Shown in pieces: positions 6,709-14,529 of a stretch of 25,914 nt of DNA. Below the pieces are notes generated by a model, which was given only the letters and a program-made list of their open reading frames with translations, did no database searches and was not told the origin of the DNA. Location: NCBI GenBank assembly GCA_947003375.1, contig CAMQOJ010000005.1, positions 1 to 25,914 on the forward strand. Direction: 5' to 3'. The DNA is from an uncultured Lachnospiraceae bacterium (GTDB lineage: Bacteria > Bacillota > Clostridia > Lachnospirales > Lachnospiraceae). A program made the translations under genes and the position numbers. Each line of letters opens with the position of its first letter. Positions within the stretch are counted from its first letter, which is position 1.

Positions 6709-7920
6709 TTACACCGTACCGCTATAGCGGGAGCCTCCCTGTACATTATAGGATCCGCCGGCCGTGTAGCTGTTGGCGGCATTTGCCTGGGTGGTCATGT
6801 AATAATCTACCAGAGACGCGTTGGTGGCAATGGAAGAGCCGTAGTCCTTGAAGAACTCCTGCACCTTGGACATATCCGATTTCTTGAAGGTGTCCTCGTC
6901 TATCTTCATCCTGCCTTTCGCGTCCACGCTGATGCCGAAGCTTTTCAGGGCATCCGCGTTGCGCGCCGTCTTCTCCCTGATATAGGACAGGTTCGCCACC
7001 ACGCCTGAATTGGAGCTGGACTCCGCCGCATCGAACATCTTGTTGTAATTGCTCACGAAGCTCTTTGCCGTGGCGAAAATCTTCTTGACATCGTACTCAT
7101 CCGTCTCGTTGCCGTCCTTGTCCTTTACCTTCTGATATAAGGCATCGGAGGCGAGGGCCTGGCTGTCCGCCTTGAGGGTGGATGCGCCGGAAGCCGTTTT
7201 ATCGTTTGTCCCCGTGCTGTCCGTACTGGTCGTCCCGGAGGCAGAGCCCGCGAAGTGGAGGCGGGATGATATCATGGAGCCATAGCTTAAGACATTATCG
7301 CTGGAGAACAGATCCTGCACCTTGGAGATATCCGTCTCCTTCAGCTTCCCCTCATTGAGCATCAGCGTGCCGTTGGCATTGACCGTGACACCGATTTCCG
7401 AAAGCTTATCCGCATTGGCCGCCGTGCTGCTCATCATATTCGCCACGTATGCCGTCTTGTTGGTCAGCGTAGAGTCCTTTGCCGTGGTCACTACGTTATT
7501 GTAGTTCGCCACATAGGCCTTCACCGCAGACACCACCTTATCCGCCGCGCTCCTGCCGTCTGTGGAATCCGTATAGGTATTGTCATTCTGCAAGGTGGCC
7601 ACAGAGGAGTCGAGGCTGGAAAGCCCTGCTGTCAGATTCTTGTTGGCCTTCTGCGCCTCCTTGGAGACCTTCGGATGCATCTTCTCTTCCAGAATCTTGT
7701 CCAGGACATTGCTTGTTCTGCCATTGCCGGAGGATGCCTTGCCTGTACTGATATTCTGGGCCGTCCCGTAATAGGCCTTCATCAGCTTGCCATAGCTGCC
7801 GTTCTTGATGCCGGCATAATCCGACAGGAAATTCAGATTACCTAGGCTGCCGCCTGAAAGGCCCTGGAACAGATATGAATAATCCGAACCCGTATTACCT
7901 ACATCGATGCTGATACCCAT
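6709..7920 (-). CDS. FliD-like tandem-repeat protein
   Basis: A 403-aa protein, Ser/Asn/Ala/Thr rich and nearly free of Cys, with two related segments: residues about 130-221 (AVKAYVANYNNVV...NADKLSEIGVTVNANGTLML...DISKVQDLFSS) and 278-365 (TAKSFVSNYNKMF...NADALKSFGISVDAKGRMKI...DMSKVQEFF). Each looks like the C-terminal helical unit of flagellar hook cap FliD, where a NYN helix is followed by an IGI-x-G-L element and a VQxLF element. No signal peptide is present, consistent with export through a flagellar system or cytoplasmic location. AAAGGAG ribosome site, and a sigma-28-like promoter upstream. No other flagellar gene is in the window. Exact role unknown. Confidence 0.65.
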   Translation of the reverse strand: MGISIDVGNTGSDYSYLFQGLSGGSLGNLNFLSDYAGIKNGSYGKLMKAYYGTAQNISTGKASSGNGRTSNVLDKILEEKMHPKVSKEAQKANKNLTAGLSSLDSSVATLQNDNTYTDSTDGRSAADKVVSAVKAYVANYNNVVTTAKDSTLTNKTAYVANMMSSTAANADKLSEIGVTVNANGTLMLNEGKLKETDISKVQDLFSSDNVLSYGSMISSRLHFAGSASGTTSTDSTGTNDKTASGASTLKADSQALASDALYQKVKDKDGNETDEYDVKKIFATAKSFVSNYNKMFDAAESSSNSGVVANLSYIREKTARNADALKSFGISVDAKGRMKIDEDTFKKSDMSKVQEFFKDYGSSIATNASLVDYYMTTQANAANSYTAGGSYNVQGGSRYSGTV

Positions 7921-7966
7921 ATAATCACTCCTTTACATCTGATGAAACTTTCCGTGGAATATGTTT

Positions 7967-7998
7967 CTTCGATGGAATGTACCCGTTCCATTTCGAAG
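7967..7998. repeat. Inverted repeat in the leader of the FliD-like gene
   Basis: CTTCGATGGAA and TTCCATTTCGAAG form an inverted repeat (two-base bulge, 8-nt loop) between the candidate start site and the ribosome site of the FliD-like gene. It may be an operator or an mRNA stem. Confidence 0.5.
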
Positions 7999-8015
7999 CA
8001 TACTTATCATTCTAT

Positions 8016-8042
8016 ATATCGTCAGAACAGCCTTATTCATTA
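8016..8042 (-). promoter_or_regulatory. Sigma-28/SigD-like promoter of the FliD-like gene
   Basis: On the minus strand TAAT is followed, after 15 nt, by GACGATAT. The Gram-positive SigD consensus is TAAA-N15-GCCGATAT, so the match is 3 of 4 and 7 of 8. The start site would be near 8009, about 90 nt before the ATG. The match fits the flagellar flavour of the gene, but it was found by eye and could be chance. Confidence 0.45.
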
Positions 8043-8085
8043 ACCATATTCTGACAAATAAAATCCTACGAATATATAGCAATTA

Positions 8086-8114
8086 TGGGAAATTTATTGT
8101 AAACTAACTATAAT
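8086..8114 (+). promoter_or_regulatory. Possible promoter of the DUF6062 gene
   Basis: A perfect TATAAT at 8109-8114 lies 22 nt before the DUF6062 ATG; the hexamer 17 nt upstream (TGGGAA) is poor. The leader would be very short, with the GAAAGGA ribosome site right at the start of the transcript. Confidence 0.35.
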
Positions 8115-8135
8115 ACCAACAGAAAGGAAAACGCC

Positions 8136-8894
8136 ATGAAAGAACAATTATACACCATCCCCTTAAACGACGCCGTGAACGCGGGCGACGAGTGCCCTTT
8201 TTGCTTCATTGAGCGAAGCGTGGAGCAGGATTTGCTGGATTTCGTGCTGGGCAGCGGCTCCTCCTACATGGAGGCGGATATCCGCGAGATGACGGACAAG
8301 GCAGGCTTCTGCAGGCAGCATTTTCAGAAGATGTTCGACTACGGCAATACTTTGGGCAATGCCTGGATCCTAAAGACCCATTACCAGAAGGTCATAGGCG
8401 AGATGAAAAACGAAATCGCTCATTTCAAGCCCGCCAAGACCTCCCTCAAGGACAAGCTGCGGAAGGCCGCGGACACCAACCCCATCGCCGCCTGGGTCCG
8501 GAAAAAGGAATCCACCTGCTACATCTGCGACCACTTCGCCGACACCTACGCCCGGTACATGGACACCTTCTTCTACCTCTGGAACCAGGACAGCGCCTTC
8601 CGCCAGAAAATCAAGGACGGAAAGGGCTTCTGCCTCCACCATTTCGGAGACCTGTGCCAGGCCGCGGACGCCAAGCTCTCGGGCAATGCCAAGGACGAGT
8701 TCTACAGCGCCATCTTCCCCCTCATGGAGAGCAACATGGGACGCCTGTCCGAGGACGTGGCCTGGATGGTGGAGAAATTCGACTATCGCAACAAGGACGC
8801 GGACTGGAAGAATTCCAAAGATGCCATACAGCGGGGCATGCAGAAGCTCAAGGGCGGGTATCCTGCGGACGGCCCCTACACCATGAGCAAATAG
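8136..8894 (+). CDS. DUF6062 family Cys-rich protein
   Basis: A 252-aa protein beginning MKEQLYTIPLNDAVNAGDEC. It carries pairs of Cys/His clusters typical of DUF6062: CPFC (20-23), FCRQHF near 58, CYICDH near 128 and FCLHHFGDLC near 168, so two similar halves each with a Cys-x-x-Cys and a Cys-x-x-His site, presumably binding zinc or another metal. Function of the family is unknown. Codon use is strongly GC-rich (C/G third positions) compared with the 1-6440 region. Ends 3 nt from the convergent TetR gene with no terminator visible between, so the two transcripts probably overlap. Confidence 0.85.
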   Translation: MKEQLYTIPLNDAVNAGDECPFCFIERSVEQDLLDFVLGSGSSYMEADIREMTDKAGFCRQHFQKMFDYGNTLGNAWILKTHYQKVIGEMKNEIAHFKPAKTSLKDKLRKAADTNPIAAWVRKKESTCYICDHFADTYARYMDTFFYLWNQDSAFRQKIKDGKGFCLHHFGDLCQAADAKLSGNAKDEFYSAIFPLMESNMGRLSEDVAWMVEKFDYRNKDADWKNSKDAIQRGMQKLKGGYPADGPYTMSK

Positions 8895-8897
8895 GCC

Positions 8898-9500
8898 TCA
8901 TTTATACACGATGCCCCTTACCATGTCCAGATAGCCGCAAATCTCCTCGTAGAGCATCTCCGGCTGGAAAGAAGCGTCCTGAAACCGCTCCGTCATCAGC
9001 CCCTTGATGGTGAAGTCCAGCATCTTGCGCAGCCTCTGGCCGTCCACGCCCTCCGGCAGGGCTGCGTAGTCGATTTGGGCGTCGATGGAGGCATATGTTT
9101 CCGAAAGCGCGTTCCGCTTCTCTTCCGTGGACAGGAGCGCCTCGTAGGAGTCCTCGGACAGGGAGCGGTTCAGGAACTGCTGCATGTAGGGATATCCCTT
9201 CATGGCATGCATCTTGGCGCACTCCATCTGCTTCATCAGCGCGAACAAATCCGTCTCCTTGGCGTTCACGGTGGACCGCAGCTCCAGGTTCATGAACCGG
9301 ACGCTGTAGTCATATATGAAGCAGTACAGGCCCACCTTGCTGCCGAAGTAGTGGAAGAGCAGGCCCTTGCTGATGGCAGCCTCCTTCACAATGTCGTCGG
9401 TGCTGCCGTGGCGGTAGCCCTGCATGGCGAATATCTTCAAGGCGGAATTGATGATCCTGTCCTGTTTCTCTTTTTTTATATCGAAGAATTTGCTGTTCAT
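8898..9500 (-). CDS. TetR/AcrR family transcriptional regulator
   Basis: A 200-aa regulator. The start is taken as ATG 9500 (MNSKFFDIKKEKQDRI) because GGAGGAG lies about 10 nt upstream; the longer open frame to 9662 runs through the promoter. Residues 12-58 are a classic TetR helix-turn-helix (RIINSALKIFAMQGY, then DDIVKEAAISKGLLFHYFGS), followed by a helical ligand and dimer domain ending in EICGYLDMVRGIVYK. It probably represses its own promoter through the palindrome at 9551-9566 and may also control the divergent membrane protein gene at 9701. Ligand unknown. Confidence 0.92.
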   Translation of the reverse strand: MNSKFFDIKKEKQDRIINSALKIFAMQGYRHGSTDDIVKEAAISKGLLFHYFGSKVGLYCFIYDYSVRFMNLELRSTVNAKETDLFALMKQMECAKMHAMKGYPYMQQFLNRSLSEDSYEALLSTEEKRNALSETYASIDAQIDYAALPEGVDGQRLRKMLDFTIKGLMTERFQDASFQPEMLYEEICGYLDMVRGIVYK

Positions 9501-9550
9501 TATGTAGACGCTCCTCCAATAGGGGATATGGAATCGTGAGAAATCCCGGC

Positions 9551-9566
9551 AATTCCTATAGGAATT
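9551..9566. promoter_or_regulatory. Perfect 16-bp palindromic operator for the TetR regulator
   Basis: AATTCCTATAGGAATT is a perfect palindrome, overlapping the TATAAT of the minus-strand promoter and its start site. Size, symmetry and location fit a TetR-family operator for autorepression. Confidence 0.65.
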
Positions 9567-9569
9567 ATA
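9564..9569 (-). promoter_or_regulatory. Extended -10 of the tetR-type gene promoter
   Basis: On the minus strand TGG-TATAAT is a perfect -10 with an extended TG; the -35 is weak. The start site falls in the palindrome, about 60 nt before the ATG at 9500. Confidence 0.55.
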
Positions 9570-9700
9570 CCATGTTCTGCCCCTGACGGAAAGCAAATCA
9601 TAAATTTTTAGTAAAATTATGCATATTCCCTTTTCAATTCTGCAAAATAGTATTAATATCATAGTATCAGAAAAAACGAACCTGTTGAAAGGAGTCCCCT

Positions 9701-10117
9701 ATGGCAAAAAAATTTGGAAAGCTTTTATTGATCAGCGCTGCAATCGGTTCCGCGATTGGTGCCGTCTATTATTTTGCCCGCAAAAAGGATGCGGAGTATG
9801 GCAGCGTGGAAGATGATTACGACGATTTCAGCGAAGAGGATGAGAAGGAAAAGGACAGCGATTCCCGCAGCTATGTCCCCTTGAATCCCGAAGGACAGGC
9901 TGATGAGAAGGAAAGCGCTGCCCCCGCACAGGAGGAAGCTCCTGCCGATTCAAACTATGCCGCACAGGGCACTTCCGATGCCTCTGCCGGCCAGGATAGC
10001 TTCACGCCTCTCGCGGAGCAGGTGGCGGACACCGCCCAAAAGGCTGAGGAGTCTGTGGAAGAGTTCTTCGATGAGGAGGACAGTACTGACGAAGAGCCTC
10101 CCATCAGCGACAACTGA
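9701..10117 (+). CDS. Membrane-anchored acidic protein of unknown function
   Basis: A 138-aa protein with a short N-terminal hydrophobic helix (LLLISAAIGSAIGAVYYFAR, about residues 8-27) and then a highly acidic, disordered-looking tail rich in Glu, Asp, Ser and Ala (EEDEKEKDSDS, later EESVEEFFDEED). The layout resembles YtxH-type small membrane proteins, with an N-terminal anchor and cytoplasmic tail, but there is no sequence match I can name. AAAGGAG ribosome site 7 nt before ATG. It is divergent from the TetR gene with a shared 200-nt gap and is followed by a strong terminator, so it is monocistronic. Confidence 0.75.
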   Translation: MAKKFGKLLLISAAIGSAIGAVYYFARKKDAEYGSVEDDYDDFSEEDEKEKDSDSRSYVPLNPEGQADEKESAAPAQEEAPADSNYAAQGTSDASAGQDSFTPLAEQVADTAQKAEESVEEFFDEEDSTDEEPPISDN

Positions 10118-10163
10118 CCGGTTTTTTCACAGGGGGCGGCAGTTTCCCTCAAAAGACACAGCT

Positions 10164-10208
10164 ACACAGGATATACGGAGCTCCTTTCCGCTGTATCCTG
10201 TGTTTTTG
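10164..10208 (+). terminator. Intrinsic terminator between convergent genes
   Basis: ACACAGGATA pairs perfectly with TATCCTGTGT, with an inner CGG / CCG pairing, followed by TTTTTG. It ends the membrane-protein transcript and abuts the stop codon of the MocR-type gene. Confidence 0.85.
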
Positions 10209-11735
10209 TTATCCCTTTCCTTTCCAGACCTCCCTCAGGCGCGCCACGCCATCTCTTATTTCCTTGTCTCCCAGCCCGCCGAAGCCCAGCAGCACGGTCC
10301 GGCTGTCAGGGGCCTCCTCCACCATGCTCTCGGACAGGCCATAGACCCGCACGCCCCGCTGTGCCGCCCTCTGAATCAGCTCCCTTTCATCCATGCCGTT
10401 CCTCGCGGTCAGCAGCAGATGCAGCCCCGCGTTCTCCCCCGACACCTGAAAGTCCTCCCGCAAATCTCCTAGGCATTCCAGAAGCACCTCGTGCTTGGCC
10501 CTGTAAATCTTGCGCATCTTGTTTAGATGACGCTCGAAATACCCCTCCCCGATGAACTCGTTCAGGATGCTCTGGTCGATGCGGGACACCGTGCAGGAAT
10601 AAAAGGAGCAGTCTGCCCTATATCTGGCAAGCAGAGCCTCCGGCAGCACCATGAAACTCACCCGGATGGCAGGGGCGATAGCCTTGGAGAAGGTTCCGAT
10701 ATAGATGACCTTTCCATGCCTGTCCGAGGCCAGAAGCGCCGGAATGGGCTTGCCCCGGAAGCGGAATTCGCTGTCGTAATCGTCCTCTATCAGATATCTA
10801 TCCTTCCCCCCGTCCGCCCATTTCAGCAGCTCCATCCTCCGCCCTATGGGCATCACCGTCCCTGTGGGGAACTGATGGGAGGGCATCACATAGGCCGCCT
10901 GCACATCTGCCTGCGCCAGTTTGTCCGCCCGCATCCCGCACTCGTCCATGTCCACCGTGGCGATTGTATAGGCAAAAGAGCGGAATATCTGATAAGACCT
11001 GATGTAGGTTGGATTCTCCATAGCAATCCGCACATGGCGGCCCAGAATCTTTTCCAGCAAAAGCAGCAGGTAATCATTTCCGGCCCCTACGACGATCTGC
11101 TCCGGCCTGCAGTCCACGCCTCTGGAAGAATGGAGATACCGGCTGATTGTGCAGCGCAGCCCCCAGTCCCCCTGTGGGCCCCCTTTTGCGAACAGGTCGC
11201 TGTTGGCATAGGTCAGGATGTTTTTCGTGATCTTCTTCCAGATGCCGAAGGGGAAACCCGTCATATCGATGAGATAGGGCGAGAAGTCCACGGCCGCCCG
11301 GGCACCCATGCCCTTGTCCCGCCCTGTCTCGTTCCCGCCTGGCACTGTGCTATCCTGCCGCCACGCAGCCCTGCCCTCTCCCGCGGCCCCATCTCCCTGT
11401 CCGGGCCTGCCGCCCTGTTCTCCCGCCCGGACGCCCTCCACAGAATCGCCGGGCAGTTCCATGTCCCCGTCCAGCAGCAGCAAGTCCTCCACAGGGCAGA
11501 CAAAATACCCCCTGCAGGGCCTGGACTCGATGTACCCCTCGCCCAGCAGCTGCCCATAGGCATAGTCCACCGTGCTCCTGGACACCTGGAGATATTCCGC
11601 CAGAGCACGCGTAGAGGGAAGCCTCTCCCCTGCAAGAAGCTTCCCCCTTCTGATTTCCCCTCTGATATGCTGATATATCTGCTCATACAGACAGCTGTCC
11701 CCCTCTGTCCGTATCTGAAATGTCATTTCATTCAA
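10209..11735 (-). CDS. MocR/GabR-type GntR-aminotransferase regulator
   Basis: A 508-aa fusion of a GntR winged helix (residues 8-80: LYEQIYQHIRGEI, LPSTRALAEYL, VSRSTVDYAYGQL) and a fold-type I aminotransferase (about 150-505). The PLP lysine is Lys351 in YIGTFSKAIAPAIRVSF, preceded by EDDYDSEFR (317-325) as in other MocR proteins. They use the PLP domain as effector sensor, often for PLP or GABA metabolism. The linker (92-148) is long and Gly/Arg/Ala-rich. A TTG start at 11735 is preferred because GGGAGG lies 5 nt before it; the first ATG is three codons later, too far from the site. It is 13 nt behind the DUF2225 gene, so co-transcribed. The target is not evident from the neighbours. Confidence 0.9.
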   Translation of the reverse strand: MNEMTFQIRTEGDSCLYEQIYQHIRGEIRRGKLLAGERLPSTRALAEYLQVSRSTVDYAYGQLLGEGYIESRPCRGYFVCPVEDLLLLDGDMELPGDSVEGVRAGEQGGRPGQGDGAAGEGRAAWRQDSTVPGGNETGRDKGMGARAAVDFSPYLIDMTGFPFGIWKKITKNILTYANSDLFAKGGPQGDWGLRCTISRYLHSSRGVDCRPEQIVVGAGNDYLLLLLEKILGRHVRIAMENPTYIRSYQIFRSFAYTIATVDMDECGMRADKLAQADVQAAYVMPSHQFPTGTVMPIGRRMELLKWADGGKDRYLIEDDYDSEFRFRGKPIPALLASDRHGKVIYIGTFSKAIAPAIRVSFMVLPEALLARYRADCSFYSCTVSRIDQSILNEFIGEGYFERHLNKMRKIYRAKHEVLLECLGDLREDFQVSGENAGLHLLLTARNGMDERELIQRAAQRGVRVYGLSESMVEEAPDSRTVLLGFGGLGDKEIRDGVARLREVWKGKG

Positions 11736-11748
11736 AACGTCCTCCCGC

Positions 11749-12612
11749 TCACCCCTGCTGTTGCTGTTTCTTCTTCATGTCCAGCATCACCTGGTCCTTC
11801 ATGTCCCTGGCCTTGTCCTTGATACGGGAGTTGGCGCTCCTGGAGGTGATGATGCTGCTCAAAAGCCTTACAGACATATCATAATCCTGGAACCGCGCTG
11901 CCAGCACCGCCAGCAGATAGTCCACCGTGACCTCGTTCATGCCGCACAGAGGGAACATCTCCGTCTGTCTGGCCTCCGTGAAGCCCTTGTAGGCATTGGC
12001 CAGAAGCTCGTTCTCCTGGGCCTCCCATTCCGCCACCCGCTTTTCGTCCGCCTTGGCCTCCTGCTCCTTCAGGCTTTCCAGATAGCCTCTCGTGAGCCAT
12101 GCGTACTTCAGGCATATATATGCTTTTTCGCTCGGCTTTGCACGCTTTACCACGGCGCCCACCAAAGCCAGCTTGTAACGCTGTATGGCCTCCTCATAGG
12201 TATAGATGTCCCCCTGGCTGGGCTGGATGCGCACGGTCTGGCTGATCTTCTCCCGCACCAGCTTGGCCTGGCTGGAGGTGATGCCTGTGAAATAGCGCAT
12301 CAGCGCGGCGTAGCCGCAGATCGGGCACATCACCACCTCATACTTGGCCGCGTCGATCCCCTCATACCTGGCCCGGAGATCCGCATCCGTGCCCAGGAGC
12401 TTGGCCTTGTTGGACTTCATGACCTTGGAAGTGAAAGAGCTGTCGCACACCGGGCACACAAAAGACCTGTCATAAATCAAATCCTTTTCCTGGACCTTGG
12501 GCGCCGCCACCTGCTCCTGTTTCTCCGCCTCTTTTTTCTTCGGCTCCTCAAAGAGGCTCACATCCTCCAGGTTCCCCAGGCCCAGGCTCTTCAAACCCGA
12601 TAAAATCCCCAT
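11749..12612 (-). CDS. DUF2225 family zinc-ribbon protein
   Basis: A protein of 287 aa from ATG 12612 (MGILSGLKSLGL); GGAGGAG stands 3-5 nt before, and a GTG four codons upstream is an alternative. After a charged linker it has two zinc knuckles, FVCPVCDSSF (about 52-61) and VMCPICGYAAL (about 94-104), followed by a helical TPR-like region (YKLALVGAV, ICLKYAWLTRGYLESL, KGFTEARQTEMFP). This is the normal DUF2225 order. The function is unknown; it is co-transcribed with the MocR regulator downstream. Confidence 0.88.
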   Translation of the reverse strand: MGILSGLKSLGLGNLEDVSLFEEPKKKEAEKQEQVAAPKVQEKDLIYDRSFVCPVCDSSFTSKVMKSNKAKLLGTDADLRARYEGIDAAKYEVVMCPICGYAALMRYFTGITSSQAKLVREKISQTVRIQPSQGDIYTYEEAIQRYKLALVGAVVKRAKPSEKAYICLKYAWLTRGYLESLKEQEAKADEKRVAEWEAQENELLANAYKGFTEARQTEMFPLCGMNEVTVDYLLAVLAARFQDYDMSVRLLSSIITSRSANSRIKDKARDMKDQVMLDMKKKQQQQG

Positions 12613-12711
12613 ACTCTCCTCCACCTCCCCACAAATCGTCCCCGGGCCCGCCTGATGCCCCTGCGCCCTGCCGCTCTCCGCCGCGGAGCATAAATCCCCC
12701 TCCCTACATCC

Positions 12712-12747
12712 CTGTCTCCCACAGGAGACAGGCCCGGTCTGCCGGGG
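12712..12747 (-). terminator. Double hairpin after glnS
   Basis: Just after the glnS stop the minus strand reads GCCCCGGCAGACCGGGC (first stem) and CTGTCTCC-TGTG-GGAGACAG (8-bp perfect stem). No T-run follows, so termination may be partial and allow readthrough into the DUF2225 gene. The rest of 12613-12711 is GC-rich with no gene seen. Confidence 0.45.
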
Positions 12748-12749
12748 CT

Positions 12750-14411
12750 TTACTTGGGCAGCACATAAGAGCTCTTCAGCGAAACGATGCGATTGAACAC
12801 CAGGGCATCCGGCCGGGAGTCCTTTGCGTCCACACAGAAGAATCCCTGCCTCACGAACTGGAAGCGCGCATACTTTTCTGCCCCCGCAAAGGCAGGCTCC
12901 AGCTTGCAGTCCTTCAGAACGGTGAGGGAGTCGGGGTTCAGGTTCAGGCTCCCGTCCTCATTGTACACGCCCTTCTCCTCATCGATGATATTCTCATACA
13001 GCCGGACCTGGGCGGAGACCGCAGTGTCCGCCGCCACCCAGTGGATGGTGCCCTTCACCTTCCTGCCGTCCGGGCTGTTGCCGCCCTTGGAGGCCGGGTC
13101 GTAGGTGCAGTGAACCTCGACCACTTTGCCCGCCTCATCCTTGACGCAGCCGGTACATTTCACGAAATAGGCATTCATCAGGCGCACCTCATTGCCCGGG
13201 AACATGCGGAAATATTTCTTCGGCGGCTCCTCCATGAAGTCCTCCCGCTCGATGTACAGCTCCCTGCCGAAGGGCACTTCCCTTGTGCCCAGGGCCTCGT
13301 TCTCGGGATTGTTGCCCACGGTGAGCATTTCGGTCTGTCCCTCCGGATAATTGTCGATGACCAGCTTCACCGGGTCGAGGACCGCCATCAGACGGGGCGC
13401 TTTGGCCTTCAGATCCTCCCGGATACAATACTCCAACATGGCATAATCCGCGATGGACTGGGCCTTGGAGACGCCGCAGAGATCCACGAACATCTTGATG
13501 GACTCCGGCGTGAAGCCCCTCCTGCGCAGGGCCGCGATGGACACAAGCCTGGGATCGTCCCAGCCGTCCACGATATTTTCCTGCACCAGCTTCTTGATAT
13601 AGCGCTTGCCCGTCACCACGTTCTTCAGGTACAGCTTGGCGAACTCGATCTGCTTGGGCGGATGGGGGTACTCCAGCTCCCGCACCACCCAGTCATAGAG
13701 GGGCCTGTGGTCCTCGAACTCCAGTGTGCAGATGGAATGGGTGATTCCCTCTATGGCATCCTCTATGGGATGCGCGAAATCATACATGGGATAGATGCAC
13801 CAGGCATCTCCGGTATTATGATGACTCATGTGCGCCACACGGTAGATGACGGGGTCGCGCATGTTGATGTTGGGCGAAGCCATATCGATGCGGGCCCGCA
13901 GTACCTTCTCGCCGTCCGCGTACTTCCCGTCCTTCATCTCCTGGAACAGACGCAGGTTCTCCTCCACGCTGCGGGTGATGTAGGGGTCGTCCCTGCCGGG
14001 CTCGGTGAGGCTCCCCCGGTATTCCCGGATCTCCTCCGCGGTCAGGTCGGACACATAGGCCTTGCCCTTTTCAATCAGCTTCACCGCAGCCTCGTACATC
14101 TGGCCGAAATAGTCGGAGGCGAAGAACAGCCTGTCCTCCCAGTCCGCCCCCAGCCACTGGATGTCCGCCTTGATGGACTCCACGAACTCGATGTCCTCCT
14201 TGGTGGGGTTGGTGTCGTCGAAACGCATGTTGAACTTGCCGTGGTATTTCTGGGCCAGCCCATAGTTCAGGAGGATGCTCTTGGCATGGCCGATATGGAG
14301 GTAACCGTTGGGCTCCGGCGGGAAACGGGTGTGCACGGTGTCACATACGCCCTCCGCCAGATCCTTATCGATGATCACTTCTATAAAATTTCTGGATTCC
14401 GTGTCGCTCAT
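12750..14411 (-). CDS. glnS: Glutaminyl-tRNA synthetase
   Basis: A 553-aa class I synthetase that charges tRNA-Gln with glutamine. It has RFPPEPNGYLHIGHAKSI with the HIGH signature at 39-42, the GlnRS-type MRFDDTNPTKE block near 62, the GDAWCIYPMYDFAHPIEDAI block near 201-220, and the C-terminal anticodon domain with GTIHWVAA. The second signature is unusual: where E. coli GlnRS has VMSKR this protein has VVTGKRYI (266-270, VTGKR), keeping only the last K-R. Length is normal. A near-consensus promoter stands upstream. An independent GlnRS means this organism does not depend only on the amidotransferase route for Gln-tRNA. Confidence 0.96.
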   Translation of the reverse strand: MSDTESRNFIEVIIDKDLAEGVCDTVHTRFPPEPNGYLHIGHAKSILLNYGLAQKYHGKFNMRFDDTNPTKEDIEFVESIKADIQWLGADWEDRLFFASDYFGQMYEAAVKLIEKGKAYVSDLTAEEIREYRGSLTEPGRDDPYITRSVEENLRLFQEMKDGKYADGEKVLRARIDMASPNINMRDPVIYRVAHMSHHNTGDAWCIYPMYDFAHPIEDAIEGITHSICTLEFEDHRPLYDWVVRELEYPHPPKQIEFAKLYLKNVVTGKRYIKKLVQENIVDGWDDPRLVSIAALRRRGFTPESIKMFVDLCGVSKAQSIADYAMLEYCIREDLKAKAPRLMAVLDPVKLVIDNYPEGQTEMLTVGNNPENEALGTREVPFGRELYIEREDFMEEPPKKYFRMFPGNEVRLMNAYFVKCTGCVKDEAGKVVEVHCTYDPASKGGNSPDGRKVKGTIHWVAADTAVSAQVRLYENIIDEEKGVYNEDGSLNLNPDSLTVLKDCKLEPAFAGAEKYARFQFVRQGFFCVDAKDSRPDALVFNRIVSLKSSYVLPK

Positions 14412-14462
14412 CTGTCAAATCCTTGCCTTTCCTGTGATGTTTACAGCTTGCCGCTGTGGCTC

Positions 14463-14492
14463 ATTATATCATAACAACGCGATATCTTTCAA
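14463..14492 (-). promoter_or_regulatory. glnS promoter
   Basis: On the minus strand TTGAAA and TATAAT are 18 nt apart, with an extended TGA before the -10. The leader is about 45 nt, too short for a T-box. Confidence 0.65.
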
Positions 14493-14529
14493 CAGGATTC
14501 AGTGTATTCCTGAAAAAATATCGGCATTG

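Noticed and set aside
10527..11822. 431-aa plus-strand open frame opposite the MocR-type gene
   Set aside because: Shadow of a well-supported regulator gene on the minus strand; no domain pattern.
13041..14474. 477-aa open frame antisense to glnS
   Set aside because: It is the GC-rich shadow of glnS, a clear real gene; no ribosome site and His/Leu/Gly-rich nonsense composition.
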